Shown: in pieces, positions 23,601-35,200 of the stretch
Position numbering within the stretch: position 1 is the stretch's first letter
Layout: every line of letters begins with the position of its first letter
Source of the DNA: Paramacrobiotus metropolitanus
Lineage: Eukaryota; Tardigrada; Eutardigrada; Parachela; Macrobiotidae
Assembly: GCF_019649055.1 (NCBI RefSeq)
Contig: NW_026570324.1
Coordinates: 248,001-312,000 of the forward strand
Reading direction: 5' to 3'
Length of the DNA stretch: 64,000 nt
Position numbers and translations under genes: made by a program
The notes under the pieces: generated by a model
The model's database searches: none
What the model saw: the letters and a program-made list of their open reading frames with translations, nothing else
Told to the model about the DNA's origin: nothing

Positions 23601-25208
23601 TAGTAATTAGTATTAGGTTAAACTGCAGTCGTTCTCGTACAGCAGAAATACAAACAGTATACGATCGTGTAGCTTTTGTGGTATGGCGTAGTGGGATGGC
23701 GCAGCATCCACACGGTTATGAAGTCTGACGTTGTGTCAATCAGTTGTGTAGCACAGAAATCATCGCAGCAGAACAATATAAATATATGCTTATTTCTATA
23801 ATTTATGTTTTGATTTCCTGTTTTTTTTAAAATGTTTTTTATAAGTTGCGTATCTTCGTCTACAGTATCAGTACAGACAGAATTCAGAACAGAAATATAA
23901 CAGATAAGAATAATCGAATAAATTTTGTATGCGAATGCGTATTGTTATGCGACGAACTTATCAAACTCCATTTTTAGCAATAAATTAAGGGATCGTTTTT
24001 TTGGCGCCTCTAGTTGGCACAAATGCAGCACGCGGATAAATGTCTGCATATACTCGTACATTAAAATAGTGTCTATGATATCGACGTGCAACCTTTTCTT
24101 TTCTTATCAAAAAAATTCCTTGTTGCGAATATCTGCATTGCGTTACTGGAACCGAGCTAAACATCAAAAACGTGAGAGTTTCGTAATGCAACGGCTACCG
24201 GGATTAAATGACTAAGCACCGTAGTCAGCGTAATTTGCAAAAACACGAGGTGGAAACATAATACATTCATTCTAGATTTTTTATTCTATGTACATTGCAT
24301 ATTGTTCATTTTGTTCATTATATTTTTTTGCTCTCACTCTACATTAACTATTCGTTGACCGTACTGACCACATGACAATGCTCGAAATTGTGCGTGTGTG
24401 TGGAAACAGGCAGATCGTGGAGGCGCTGCGCCACAGTCGCTCCATCAACCCGGAGACCTTCGACTCGGTGACGGTCTCCTTCACCGACATCAGCGGCTTC
24501 GCGGAGTTCGTTTGCTTGGCAACGCCTCTTCAAGTGGTGGCCTTTCTCAACGACTCGCACAGCCTGCTGGACGGGGTGGTGGCGACGTACGATGTGTACA
24601 AGGTGGAGACCATCAACGATTCGTATTTGGTACGAAACACTCTCTAATTGCATCTACATCGAAAATATTCAGCAGAAACGTAATCGCAACAGGTCGCCAG
24701 TGGACTGCCGCAGCGCAACGGCACCCGCCACGCGGAGGAGATCTGCCGGTTAGCCAAACAGATCTGCACTACATTCGCCGGACAGTATGCGACGCGTCAC
24801 CTGTCCGCGCGCACCGGCATCCATTCCGGTAAACGCGCAAAGTTTTTACTGGTCTTCCTTGTTAACCGATTGTTGCCGGGTGTTTTTTTTTCTAACAGGT
24901 CCCTGTGTGACGGCGGTAATCGGCACAAAGCGTCCGCGTTACTGTCTGTACGTTGGGTGTCCACTTCTTCGTGGCTATGTTATATGAAAAAGAGGAAAAG
25001 CCGCGTTGATCATGATGGTGTTGACAGATTCGGCGACACGGTGAACACGGCCAGCCGCATGGAGACCAGCGGCGAAGGCGGCCGCGTGCACCTCAGCCTG
25101 AGCACGGCCAGCCTCATCGGCGCCTGCGGACTGCCCGTCCACTTCCGGGCCATCCTGGACATCAAGGGCAAAGGGCACATGCAGACCTTCTGGCTGCAGC
25201 TCGACTAA
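14618..25208 (+). CDS. receptor-type (membrane) guanylate cyclase, 20 exons
   Basis: Single-pass receptor making cGMP from GTP. Exons: 14618-14933, 15053-15091, 15406-15430, 15489-15787, 15860-15903, 15968-16006, 16060-16290, 16353-16403, 16468-16650, 16743-16884, 16940-17018, 17081-17252, 17322-17441, 22366-22542, 22610-22856, 23281-23581, 24410-24629, 24693-24828, 24899-24947, 25028-25208; phases close to 1016 aa. Signal peptide 1-20, ANF-receptor ligand domain to about 455 (AEAAGMTNGEF), TM about 466-482 (AAVIALLLLILI). The kinase homology domain (about 541-760; SEYCPRGSLK, HGSLDSTKCW) lacks the catalytic lysine and DFG, so it is a pseudokinase. A coiled-coil linker (RMEKYSRELEDAVAERTEQL) precedes the cyclase. 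The cyclase keeps both metal aspartates (SFTDISGF, ETINDSY), guanine-specifying Glu and Cys (KVETIND, RYCLFGD) and NTASRM, so it should be active. ETIND replaces the usual ETIGD. Confidence 0.93.
15406..15430 (+). other. 25-nt microexon of the guanylate cyclase
   Basis: Between TATAG and GTACAG lie 25 nt encoding EWNLAVIYG across the junctions. They fit the conserved WN(I/L)P-type segment of ANF-receptor domains in phase on both sides (phase 1 in, phase 2 out). The following intron is only 58 nt (15431-15488), with its acceptor at ATGGACAG. Confidence 0.7.
17750..18310. repeat. left subterminal tandem repeat array
   Basis: About five diverged units of roughly 80-120 nt built around GAACTGAAGTACTCGGGGAC and CCGAGGTCGCCACC. 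The units contain a strong hairpin (CTCGGGGACC/GGTCCCCGAG type). The mirror-image array is at 21255-21680, and a third array of the same unit is at 46540-47640. Confidence 0.75.
20868..21072. mobile_element. 205-bp MITE-like hairpin inside the inner element
   Basis: An arm at about 20868-20930 (TATATAAGGGGCAAAAC, then CCACCGTTCCCCTGTACTGC) pairs with 21010-21072 (GCAGTACAGGGGAACGGTGG, then GTTTTGACCCCTATATA). The arms are about 60 nt with few mismatches and the ends are TATATA. Non-coding. Confidence 0.7.
21255..21680. repeat. right subterminal tandem repeat array
   Basis: Units of GACCTCGGGGACCC...GAGGTCCCCGAGTACTT type in opposite orientation to 17750-18310. It ends with a GC-rich segment near 21590-21625 (CAGGCTCGCTTCGTTCGCCC) that is also present at 17905 (inverted) and 47625. 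Confidence 0.75.
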
Positions 25209-26109
25209 GACGGTTTAGTAGATATGACTTGTGCCTGTTACGAGCAACAAGGCCAAGAACAGAGTATCTTCCAGTCTGTGCAGCGTGTTCCTGTGCTGTT
25301 TTGCTTGTATAGGAATATTCTCCAACTATAGAATAAATATAAAAGTAAGAGTGAGAAGTTTTGAGGAAATTAAAGTATAAAAATATAAAATAATTAGTGG
25401 ATTCCAAGAAAATGAACGTAACGGACTAACTCCAAAAAAGAAGCAGAACTGTACCTTGGCTGAACTACATAACCGTGTCAAGAGAACACGGAGAGCACTA
25501 TGTACTTCCGGTATATCGGAAACATATTGTGTTTCTATGCTATTTGCTTGTACAGGAATATTCCACATCATTAAAAAAATTACACATATATCCTGCAGAT
25601 AAGAAAATATACTCGTATTTGTCGTATATGAAATATATATAAAAAATATATATTAAAAATTTAAGATATATATAAAATTAAATATGTAGAATACCATTAC
25701 ATGTAAAAAAGACTCTCTTAGTTCATACTGGAAACGCCAGATTAAAACGCTCAATAAGACTGCAGTAACAGAATTACTCATGTTTAATTCAACAAAAAAA
25801 CACACAAAAACAAATAATTATTGTTCCAACGTGGTTGACAAAATCCAACCAAAAATCCGTCAACCAAACGGCGAATTCTCTCTAACAACGTTACCGACCG
25901 AGAGACCCCTCCGCATTCCGGAAATAATACTGTACATATATTAGTTAAAGAAAACAACGCAAAAAAGACGACGAATTAAATCCAATTAAGAAAACATGCA
26001 AAAAAACCAAACACCGACAACGTAAAAACAATTTTCTGCCTACGCTACAAATTATCTACAAAAAAATGAAACACCAACGGTCCGATTAACGCACACGAAC
26101 GCCGGTGGC
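25209..26109. other. 3' flanks of the guanylate cyclase and the facing minus-strand gene
   Basis: Convergent intergenic DNA, AT-rich. AATAAA at 25332-25337 is the likely guanylate cyclase polyadenylation signal (124 nt after the stop). No further gene is seen. Confidence 0.5.
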
Positions 26110-28524
26110 TCACGTCGGCAGGGGGACGGAGGCGGCGGCGAACCAGAGGTCGACGGTCTGCTCGGGATGGTCGCGGTAGTAGTCCTCCAGGAGGCCGGGC
26201 GCCGTCTGCAGCTGCCGCCAGGTGTCCAGCGCCGACGGCTCCGGGACAAAGTTGTTGTCGCGCAGCACCTCCTCCGGGGCGTCGCCGGCGTCGGTCTCCT
26301 GGGCGGGGGAGGCCGGGCGCGGCGGACTGCTGGGCCAAACGGAAACCGCGGTGGCCGCCGCTTCCACGGGATCTACCGAGTAAAATTCAGCCGAAATTTA
26401 TTATCCATCAAATACTGTGCTAAACTGCATTAGTGAACTATTATCGAATCACTTTATTATTTAATTCAAGGATTTACCTTATCGGTGTATGCTGATTTAA
26501 TTAAATTACTGAAATTTATCCATTCCAGAATAATGTTGGATTTGTGGATGGCTTGCAGTTTCTGCGTCACATTTACGGTGTTTCTTATAGCTCAAAATTA
26601 AATTTTCGTAGTAACGAGCATTTTTACGTGCAGATCATTACGAGCATTTTCGTATCTATAGCATCTTCTGTACTGTATTTACATTTATTTAATTCTGTTT
26701 AAATGTATGCATTTTAAACTGATGTTATTTCAGTATCTACTATCGTTCGAAAACTACGCTAATTTTACGCTGCTTTTCTTAGCATTTTATTCTGTAGTCG
26801 AATACGTTTTTTTAGATCTGATTTAATTAAATTTATGCGCTTTAAATCGGCGTTGCTTTTGTACGGCTTAAAATGCTCCGCCTAATTTAACACTGTTTTT
26901 CAAAGCTCGAAAATAACTTTACATAATACATATTAATTTGCACTTTGTGGTTCTTTTTTTAATCAACTAAATTGTACATATTTTTAATGTAGCAACGTAC
27001 AGTAATGGTGCGATCTCACTAAATAATTATAATAAAAATACGGAAAATTCCAACAGAAATGACGAAGAATATTGTTAAGGAAACATTAGCGGAAGAAAAG
27101 GGCAATACTTCGCGTGCGTACCTTCGATGAGATTCAACGGCACCGCCGGCACATCCAGTTCATCCAGCTCCTCCACGCGCGACGGCGGCGGCGGGGGTGT
27201 CGGCGAGGGGGGCGAGGGAGCCTCGGAGGGCAGGGAGATGGGGCTGCTGGCGCGGATCTTCTGGAGCTGCTCGCGGAGATCACCGGAGAGGAAGGGGATG
27301 GCGTCGTCGGTGGCGCGCGTCAGGAAGTCGATCATCAGCTGACGGTAGACGCCGTACGACTTCAGCCACTCGTCGCTGACGATGCCGTAGCGGAAGGGAT
27401 TGCTCTCCGGCTGCGCTAACGACGGGGCCCTGTAAAGTACTCCCATAGTCATTTTACCGAAACTGCATGTACCGGACTGCAGTTTATGCAATGTAATTTT
27501 TCCACGATTTTTTACAATTTACAGTGAATTTTTTCCGAAAACTGCCAAGGAAAAAGCGCACCATCGTAATCCATAACTGCCCAATTGCGCAATTTTTCAG
27601 AGAACAATATCATGGTAAAATTAATACAATAACGTTCAAATGTTAAACAAACACAACTGGCAATGAAAATTATTTTTCGACAATAACAACCCGAAAATCA
27701 ACGAATTTCTCCAACGTTTATTACAATTTTTATTAAAAAAAAATTTCTAGCAACCACATAAATTATTTTGCTGTCTGAAAAATTTTAATAAAACCGATAA
27801 ACTTTAAATCAACAAAAAGCTGTCAAGCTGGAAACCGTGAAAAAACAAAAAGCAAAGCAACGTTCGCGAATCCTTTCTTCCTACCAGTAAGGCACTTTCT
27901 TTTCAATCAACGGACTGTTTGGAAAACACATAAATATGATAAATTATTTGTACTAATACATCTAAAACAACGTTCGATTTTACAAAAACGCTTGGCTGCG
28001 AACCGAAAACCAAAACAAACAAAGCGAACGCACGGACCCAGCACGGTGTAGAAACATGTTCCAACATGAAATCTCGCTGCAGCACTTACGGTGACTTACC
28101 ATTCCAACCACCACACCACGCGATTCCCCTTGACATCCAGCATCCTGCCGATCAACCGCCGAATCTCCCGCCCGGGTACCCCGCGGTACATGCGCCGTTC
28201 CACGGTCTGGAAGAAGCGGTCCATGCGCTCCTCGTCCGTCTCGTCCTCCTCGGGCGCCCCGTGCAGCTGCAGCGGGAATTTCTCCAGATCCGGTTGGATG
28301 CACGCCGCCGCCTCCGTCTCCGAGTGGCCGACAGCGTAGAACACCGAGTGCAGGTAGGAGACGTCGGCGTGCCGGCGCTCCAGACTGTTGACGGGCTCGG
28401 GGATGAGGGGGGAGTGCGGGGGCGACGGGCTGAGGGACGGGCTGGGGTAGGGGGTCCCGCTGCGCGTCGATTTGCGGCGACGGTGCTTGGAGATGGGGAT
28501 GAGTTTGTGCCGTGGGGTGGGCAT
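26110..28524 (-). CDS. three-exon gene, protein of unknown function (331 aa)
   Basis: Exons on the minus strand: 28524-28100, 27429-27122 and 26372-26110. Donors are GTAAGT and GTACGC; acceptors are TTTACAG and CGGTAG. Phases (2, then 1) close exactly. The ATG at 28524 opens a basic, proline/serine-rich N-terminus (KHRRRKSTRSGTPYPSPSLS). Next comes an acidic, helical segment (EEDETDEERMDRFFQTVERR) and a conserved-looking hydrophobic block (LIGRMLDVKGNRVVWWLEW). Exon 2 continues with FRYGIVSDEWLKSYGVYRQL and a proline-rich run (SPPSPTPPPPPS). Exon 3 ends in YYRDHPEQTVDLWFAAASVP. There is no signal peptide or membrane segment, so it is probably cytoplasmic or nuclear. I do not recognise the family. 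High GC at third positions and clean splicing make it a convincing gene. Confidence 0.75.
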
Positions 28525-31500
28525 GGTGGACGGGGGAGTTATTGAAATTTGATTAATTAATATCAGGGAAGGAGTAATACGACAAAAAAAAACGGGAAGA
28601 GGTTTAGAAACGCATGGTTAAAACACCGTGTTTTAACAGTGAACGGATGCAGTTCGAAATGCAAGATGTGTGCCAGCGCGGCTCGTCAGCTGATAAAGTC
28701 GCTTCCAATGGAATCATGCGACCGAGTAATTACTGGAAATTCCAGTTAGGCTCCGCTTCATCACGGCGCGTCGCTGATACAATCTAAGTGGAACTCCATT
28801 ACCCTGTGAGTTTCCAGTGGAATGAAGGATTACACTTCTTATGAAAATGTAACGCGCGGCCCTTTGGCGGGCAGCAATGCTTTTTCTTCCTCATGGCCGC
28901 TCGAGGGCGGTCTGCTACAGCAACACAGCATTGTGAGTGAAATTTATGGAATTGAAATTGAAAATTCGAGAAAATCCGTTTCTTAGGTTCCTCGTCACAG
29001 GAGCCGTTGATTTCCAGTGGAAGGTGGAATATGATGAATACATATGAATGAAGTGGACCATAATGAAATTTTCAAGTGGAATAAAAAATTCATTAATTTT
29101 ATCACTGTAAAAATGTACCTGTAACGATAACGGCCCTGTAACGGCTAGAATTGCTTGTTAATTTCCTGTTTCTCAACATACTGTAAATGCCCTTCGTGGG
29201 GCGAATAACCATTAAAAAATCCATAAAAAAATTACTTAATAGTATTATTTAAATTATTCCACACATTTTCGCTTTACTTTTATTCGGCGTGCTACTTTGG
29301 CATTTGTGAACTGCTGGTGCGTATAAACAGCAACACGCGGCTATATACTACGCTTGTCTGTCAAGAGGAAAAAATTGTTTAATTGTCCGCATGCGAAAAC
29401 ATTCCAGTAACCCGTGGAGCGCATCGGCATCATGTGTCACCAACAATCTGCATAACCCCGCCATTACGCGGAAAATATTTCCCACTAAAAAACCATCGAC
29501 AACCCAGCGACCGGTAATTGACGTCACATTGATTACTCACCGTTAACAACGAGGAACAACCTGCGAGTGTGCCGCGGTGTACAAGCCGGGTGGTTAAATT
29601 CTTGCTTAAAGATACAGGTTGCACACATTAAGCGCGATAGGCATTTAGAAAGCAGCCACTACACTACAATTACCGCTATAATAAACTCTTGTTTTGTTCT
29701 GGTGCATAGTTTGTACTCGTACCATGATACCAATTCTCCAATTAATTAATATGATAAATAAACTCGATTGATAAATTCTTTGATTTTGCGGCAGAAATGT
29801 TTATAGGATGTCAATATTTGACATGTATAAATGCCGTTATTTATGTAGCGCGTAGAAAGGATCTGATATATGGCTGATGCTTATCTACACTATTGCTTAT
29901 CTAAACTTTATTGGGTTATTCGCTTTAACATAGGCTAAAAGCAACATTACGCAGTTTATTTCAACACATAATACACTTCATCCAGTATCTTACCGATACA
30001 ACACGTTTGCGAGGAGTGAATCTGTCAAATTGTGGTATAGATTGTAGTATCAGTAATTCACACCGCAAACTTCGCGCTAGATACGTGCTATCTGTACCTG
30101 TACGATAGAAATTACGGGACACGCTTGTACATGTACAGTCGACACATCAGACCGTGCGCACAGTGGAGGTAGCGATGCGTGTATAGAGTGGGTCAACACC
30201 TGGGAGACGTTGGCGTTTGATCTCCCTTTCAGTGTATAAACGCACGGCGCTGCAGCGCGCCGGCATTTCCGGTCTGTTTAGCGACGAAAAGATCAAGCGT
30301 TGTACAACACACACAGTCACACACGCATACATATATATACAGTCTAATTCCTCGGGATTACAGCTGGCTAATCCAATCGAGCGGAGAAACGCTGGGCTGT
30401 ATCCATCCCTGTCTGAAGCGCGTGTTCGCTGCCGTACAATTTCTGACAGGGAAATGATACACTTGTCAAACGACGGCTGGTGTGCCGGCAGTTTAGGAAA
30501 AAACAGCTGTCGGTGCGGGGATTTAATTTGACTGCTGCGGTCGCATGTATAACACGAGTACCGGCTGATGTTTACCGTGTACGAGTATCTTCTCATCACT
30601 CGCCGGCAGAACGCGGTCGCTCGGTGGAGGGTGTGTTTGTGGATTTAATTTATTATTAATCAGTGTGGGATGTCTGTGGATTGATACTGCGAGGCAGTCG
30701 GGGTGTTTTGTGCAAATAATGCAGCGCTTGTGAAGGAGACGGACTGTTTGTATTTACCGTGTTCCCGACTGTGAAATATCGGTGAGCGTCATTTAATATT
30801 GATACAGAGTTTTTAACTGAAATGCTCTCTTAAATATAAACATAAATAATCTCGACTTTCAAGTGCCTATAAGGAAAATATGTAAACGTCTTTCAAAACT
30901 CGAATTAGGACGGATACGTACGTAACGCATTATTGCGTTTAAATATTTTTTAAAGCTTAATTATTTCATCGAAACTGATTTAGTAAATTCAAAATTTCAA
31001 GCTGTCGCTTATATTCTGCGAAATTACTGAAGACAAATTTTCCGTTAATTCGTATTTTTTGTTTAGTGTTTAGTAAAGACCAATGAAGGATGATAAAAGC
31101 TAATAAAGATATATTTTAATTGGTTCGTATTTTAAACTAATAAAAATAAAGAGGAATAAAGACTAACGAAGGTATATTTCAAATGATTTCTATTTTAGGC
31201 GAATAAAGAGTTATAAAAACTAATAATAATGTCATATTTTAATTAATTTGTATTTCGATCCGTCGGAAGCCGCTCCCTTGAAATTCTGATGTAAGTTTAA
31301 TTTTTAATTAAAAACCCCAGTCAACCTTTATATAATTTAATTTGACCGCGCAATGTTAAGTTGTTTACGACAAATAATTACTCCGCATTAATCGTTAACG
31401 ATCACATGCCAGCCAACCCCGCTACGGACGCTTGACGTCACCATCAAGGCGTGTTGTCAACAAAGGCTCTGCGCAGCGTACACACCTTTCCCCGATCGGG

Positions 31501-32252
31501 GATAATGGATCAGTGGATAGCTGCTTAAGATCTAGCACGACGCGTAATTACATTCCTGCCCTTGTCTTAATGACGACGTCATCACTTCCGTCGCACAGAA
31601 AATGCGCCGCACCGGACAGTATATATCCGGGGCTGTACAGTAGTCGAATAGATGGTATTATCGCTATCGCTCGGGCTGAAATTGCTTCCGATGCCCATTT
31701 GGCCCGCTGGCCATCATTAACCTAACCCGCCTCCAAATAAATCCTGCCTTTCCGCCATCCACACCATCCGCACTTCATTTTCATTTCGCGCTGCGAGATG
31801 CAACTGACGACAGACGTCTGTCATTGCGTCTTCCGGTGGAGAAACGCCGAACTGGCATATTGTCGTGTGCAAAGTAACGCGATCGACGTGTATATACGCT
31901 TTTAAGCCAGGAAAGCACTTCCGGTGTCAAAAATTCCCCACGCAAGGATTTATTTCTGCACCTGTTTTTTTTTATTCAGTTATTACTGTGTCGTTAATTT
32001 CGAATTAATTATTATAAAAATACCAATTATATAACTCACTTTGTTGCAATTGAACCCTGTAAAAATCAGTAGCGTTTGTAACCGTAAAATATTTTTAATA
32101 AAATTAAAAAAGCGTTAATCAGCGGTTATTAGGGTGTTAAATTCGTTATAATTAGAAGTGATCAACATCGTGTATTTGTAGGGTGAAGACTGCGGATTAT
32201 TTATAGCCACATATATATTTATTTCGACTGCGCACTGGATGGCGCCCAGTGA
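28525..32252. other. long intergenic region upstream of Trk
   Basis: About 3.7 kb without a supported gene. Minus-strand (30147-30599, 150 codons) and plus-strand (30217-30531) frames overlap each other and show no domain. TTCCAGTGGAA-like short motifs recur near 28735-29075. TATATATA occurs near 30330 and 32210. This region lies between divergently transcribed genes and should include the Trk promoter. Confidence 0.4.
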
Positions 32253-35200
32253 ATGCCCGGCGTAATGCGCTGCCGCGGCATGTCCCGATTGGGAGCGGCT
32301 ACGCAGCGGTGTCAATTCGGCCAGCGGCGCCAATTAATCGTCCAGCTGCTGCTACTAATATTCCACATGGCCCTGCCGCCCGTCGGAGCAGGCAGCGCGG
32401 TAACCGCCGCGAAGGGCGGTTGCCACCCGGCCTGTTATTGCACTCAGCATTCTATCAGCTGTCGGCGGACGGACACCCTCCAACGGATTCCCCAACTGGC
32501 CTCCGTTCAGTGGATGGCCAATATCACCGAAATGTACGTAAATACTCCGTTTTACTGATTTAGCAAAAAAGCGACGAAAGTAGTGGTTCACCAAACAAAT
32601 ATGCGCGCTGATATAAAAGCCGGCCCAGAATAACAAAGCTTTTTATTATGTATTTTGTTTCATTTTAAAAAAGCTTTTTGTCGAAACTGTACGTCGCCTT
32701 TTTTATCATTTTCTTGTCTGCCAAAGCAGTTAAACTCCGCTTTACTGATTTAGTAAAAAAGCGACGAAAGTTGCGGTATGCTCCTAAACTACGAGAAGGT
32801 CGCACGTTGCTGGTTTAGCATAACCGGCTATTACAAAACCCCGGGGCGGACGCTGCAATGGCACGTTCCGCATAATATCCCGGTTACCTCGGTTCCTGTG
32901 CATGTATAATTGGTAGTGTAATTACGCGCCGTTCAGATACCTGCCTGCTGATTGCCACGTGTCCCCGGGGCATCGTTTAGCATAATGAGCCGGCTGCTGT
33001 GCCTTGGTGCGGAACGACCGGATAATTATGATAAATTGCATGCATACAGAAACCTGTATCGATTTCACTTACCTGATTATAATCGCTATTTATATATCTT
33101 TCATTAAATGATTATTTAACATTCGCGTGCTGTATTGTGGTGCAGAATACATTACAGGTTAATACAAACGTGACCTTTACAGACTGGTCGACCATCAATC
33201 AGCGCTGACCAGCATTGACGCAGCGGATCTCAAAGATTACATCAACCTGGAAAAACTGTTAGTCGCCTCTTTTTGTTGTCATATATACCAAAGCAGTTTA
33301 ATTACGCTTTACTAATTTAGTAAAAAAGCGGCGAAAGTAGTGGTATTTCACTTTGTTAAAATAATTTCGGTTCTTCCTTTTTCTTTTCTTTCTTTTGCCA
33401 TCTCATTATATCAAGCCATCGTGTTGGGTTGAAGCTCCGCGCCGGTTGATTTTTAAAGTAATAAATGTTTAGGTTGAGGTCTAAAGTAATAAAAAACCGC
33501 TATACTTTGTTAATCATTTTTTTCCTTTTTTTTGGTTGACGAAGCCAAATCCCGCTTTACAGATTTTGTAAAAAAGCGACGAAAGTAGTGGTATTTCACT
33601 GAAGCATTGCTGTTCCCGCTTTTGCTGTATCTGCTTCTCATCATGTGAAACGGGAGCCTCCGTGTTCGATAACTAATATAATAGTAATAAAAATTGGTGT
33701 TGTTACAGAAGCGTAGAGCACAGCGGCCTGCAGCGTATCGCCAGCGACGCCTTGGCCAGCACACCCAAACTACAGCATCTGTAAGTAACGCTTTCCCTGC
33801 CGTTCATCTATTCCGTTTGTGTATCGCGTCTTCCATCCACTTCCCGTGTGCGCTGCATACAAATGTCCACGGACATTGGCAGTACACAGGAGGCAGCAGC
33901 CCAGCGGAATACGCTGCCATCTACAGCGTACAGAGACGGGAAATAGTGCAGCGCGCAGTCGGGGAGAGATCATTTAGGCGTCGGTTGATTGCCAGATAAG
34001 CTCCACTTGTCAAGCAGAGAAAGCAATTGCCAGCGCTGTCTAACTCGATTAGCCTCATCAACGTCATATTTCACGTTCCCCCAGGAGTGCGCCCTGTATC
34101 AATCCGGCTGTATTGAATCGTAATACCCGGGGCCTTATATAATCCACAATGCTACATACCCGCGCTCACGTGAGCGCCGTAATAGCTCCCGTATTGAAAC
34201 GGCTGGACGGAAGTGCGCAGCTCCGTGTGCACAATGCGCCGAAATGCACTAGACAATACGTCCGGGTTCTCCTTCCCTACAATACCCGGCGCACTGTATA
34301 GTGCCTCGTAATTCCTTTTATGCCCAATCGATACGGCTATATAGGCTCAGTGACACACGAGGCGCCTGCTTCGTTGATAACACTCCAGCGGGTATTGTTG
34401 GTGTTTTTACAGGCATTTACGCGGGAATCAGCTGCGGACGCTGGCACGGACCCTAGTCGACCGGCTCAGTGTGCAGGAAGTGTAAGTGGAGCCTCTCTAT
34501 ACCCGGGCCTTAATGACTAATGGGCGTAAAACGGCTATCATTGCGCGCGGTTTAACGACGGCGCTGTTCGGTTGACGGGAAACATATTATGTGAACAGAC
34601 ACTTTGCATTAGAGAACGCACTTGGGCTTTTCTCAACAACCGATCACTCTTGCTCTATATCTTTTCCAGTTCCTCATCCAATTGCCTGAAGGTATAAACA
34701 AACATTTCCATAATAGTTGCTTTCCATATTCTTCACGTACAAATTGCAAAAAAACTGCTCTAACACTTCGGCAGTGAACGTTGAATACAAGATGTTTTCT
34801 TACGTTTTCTTATGTTTTCTTATTTCTTATTTAACAGTTCGGTTTATTCAGAAACTGAAATACTCTAAACTATTTTTGGGAGATTTACTTTTCAGGATAT
34901 AAACATAGCGAAAGTGATCGGTTGTTGAGAAAAGTCGAAGTATTGATTTCTCGGCTAATTCAAGTAAAGTGTGTTTTGTCGATACACTACGGTTTACACT
35001 CGCAAGATGACAGTTTTTCCTAATTGAGCTATAATTCGCATTCCCCTTAATCATATTACAAGCGGTTGCTCGACACTGGCTAATTTTATTTTCAAGTGTA
35101 AACACGCACAGGAGAGGCGCGTGGTGACAAATGTCGTAATTGCCATCACGCGCATCTATAACCGCGCGCCGCTGCTAATGATGCAGTCAACAGCGCGGGC

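Noticed and set aside
30147-30599. 150-codon minus frame and overlapping 104-codon plus frame
   Set aside because: Opposite-strand frames overlap fully, neither shows a domain, and the region lies in the Trk upstream spacer.
34670-34695. Extra Trk exon between exons 4 and 5 (acceptor TTTTCCAG then a short frame to GGTATAAAC)
   Set aside because: In the required phase it hits a stop. Joining 34481 directly to 35247 gives a continuous LRR to LRRCT sequence.
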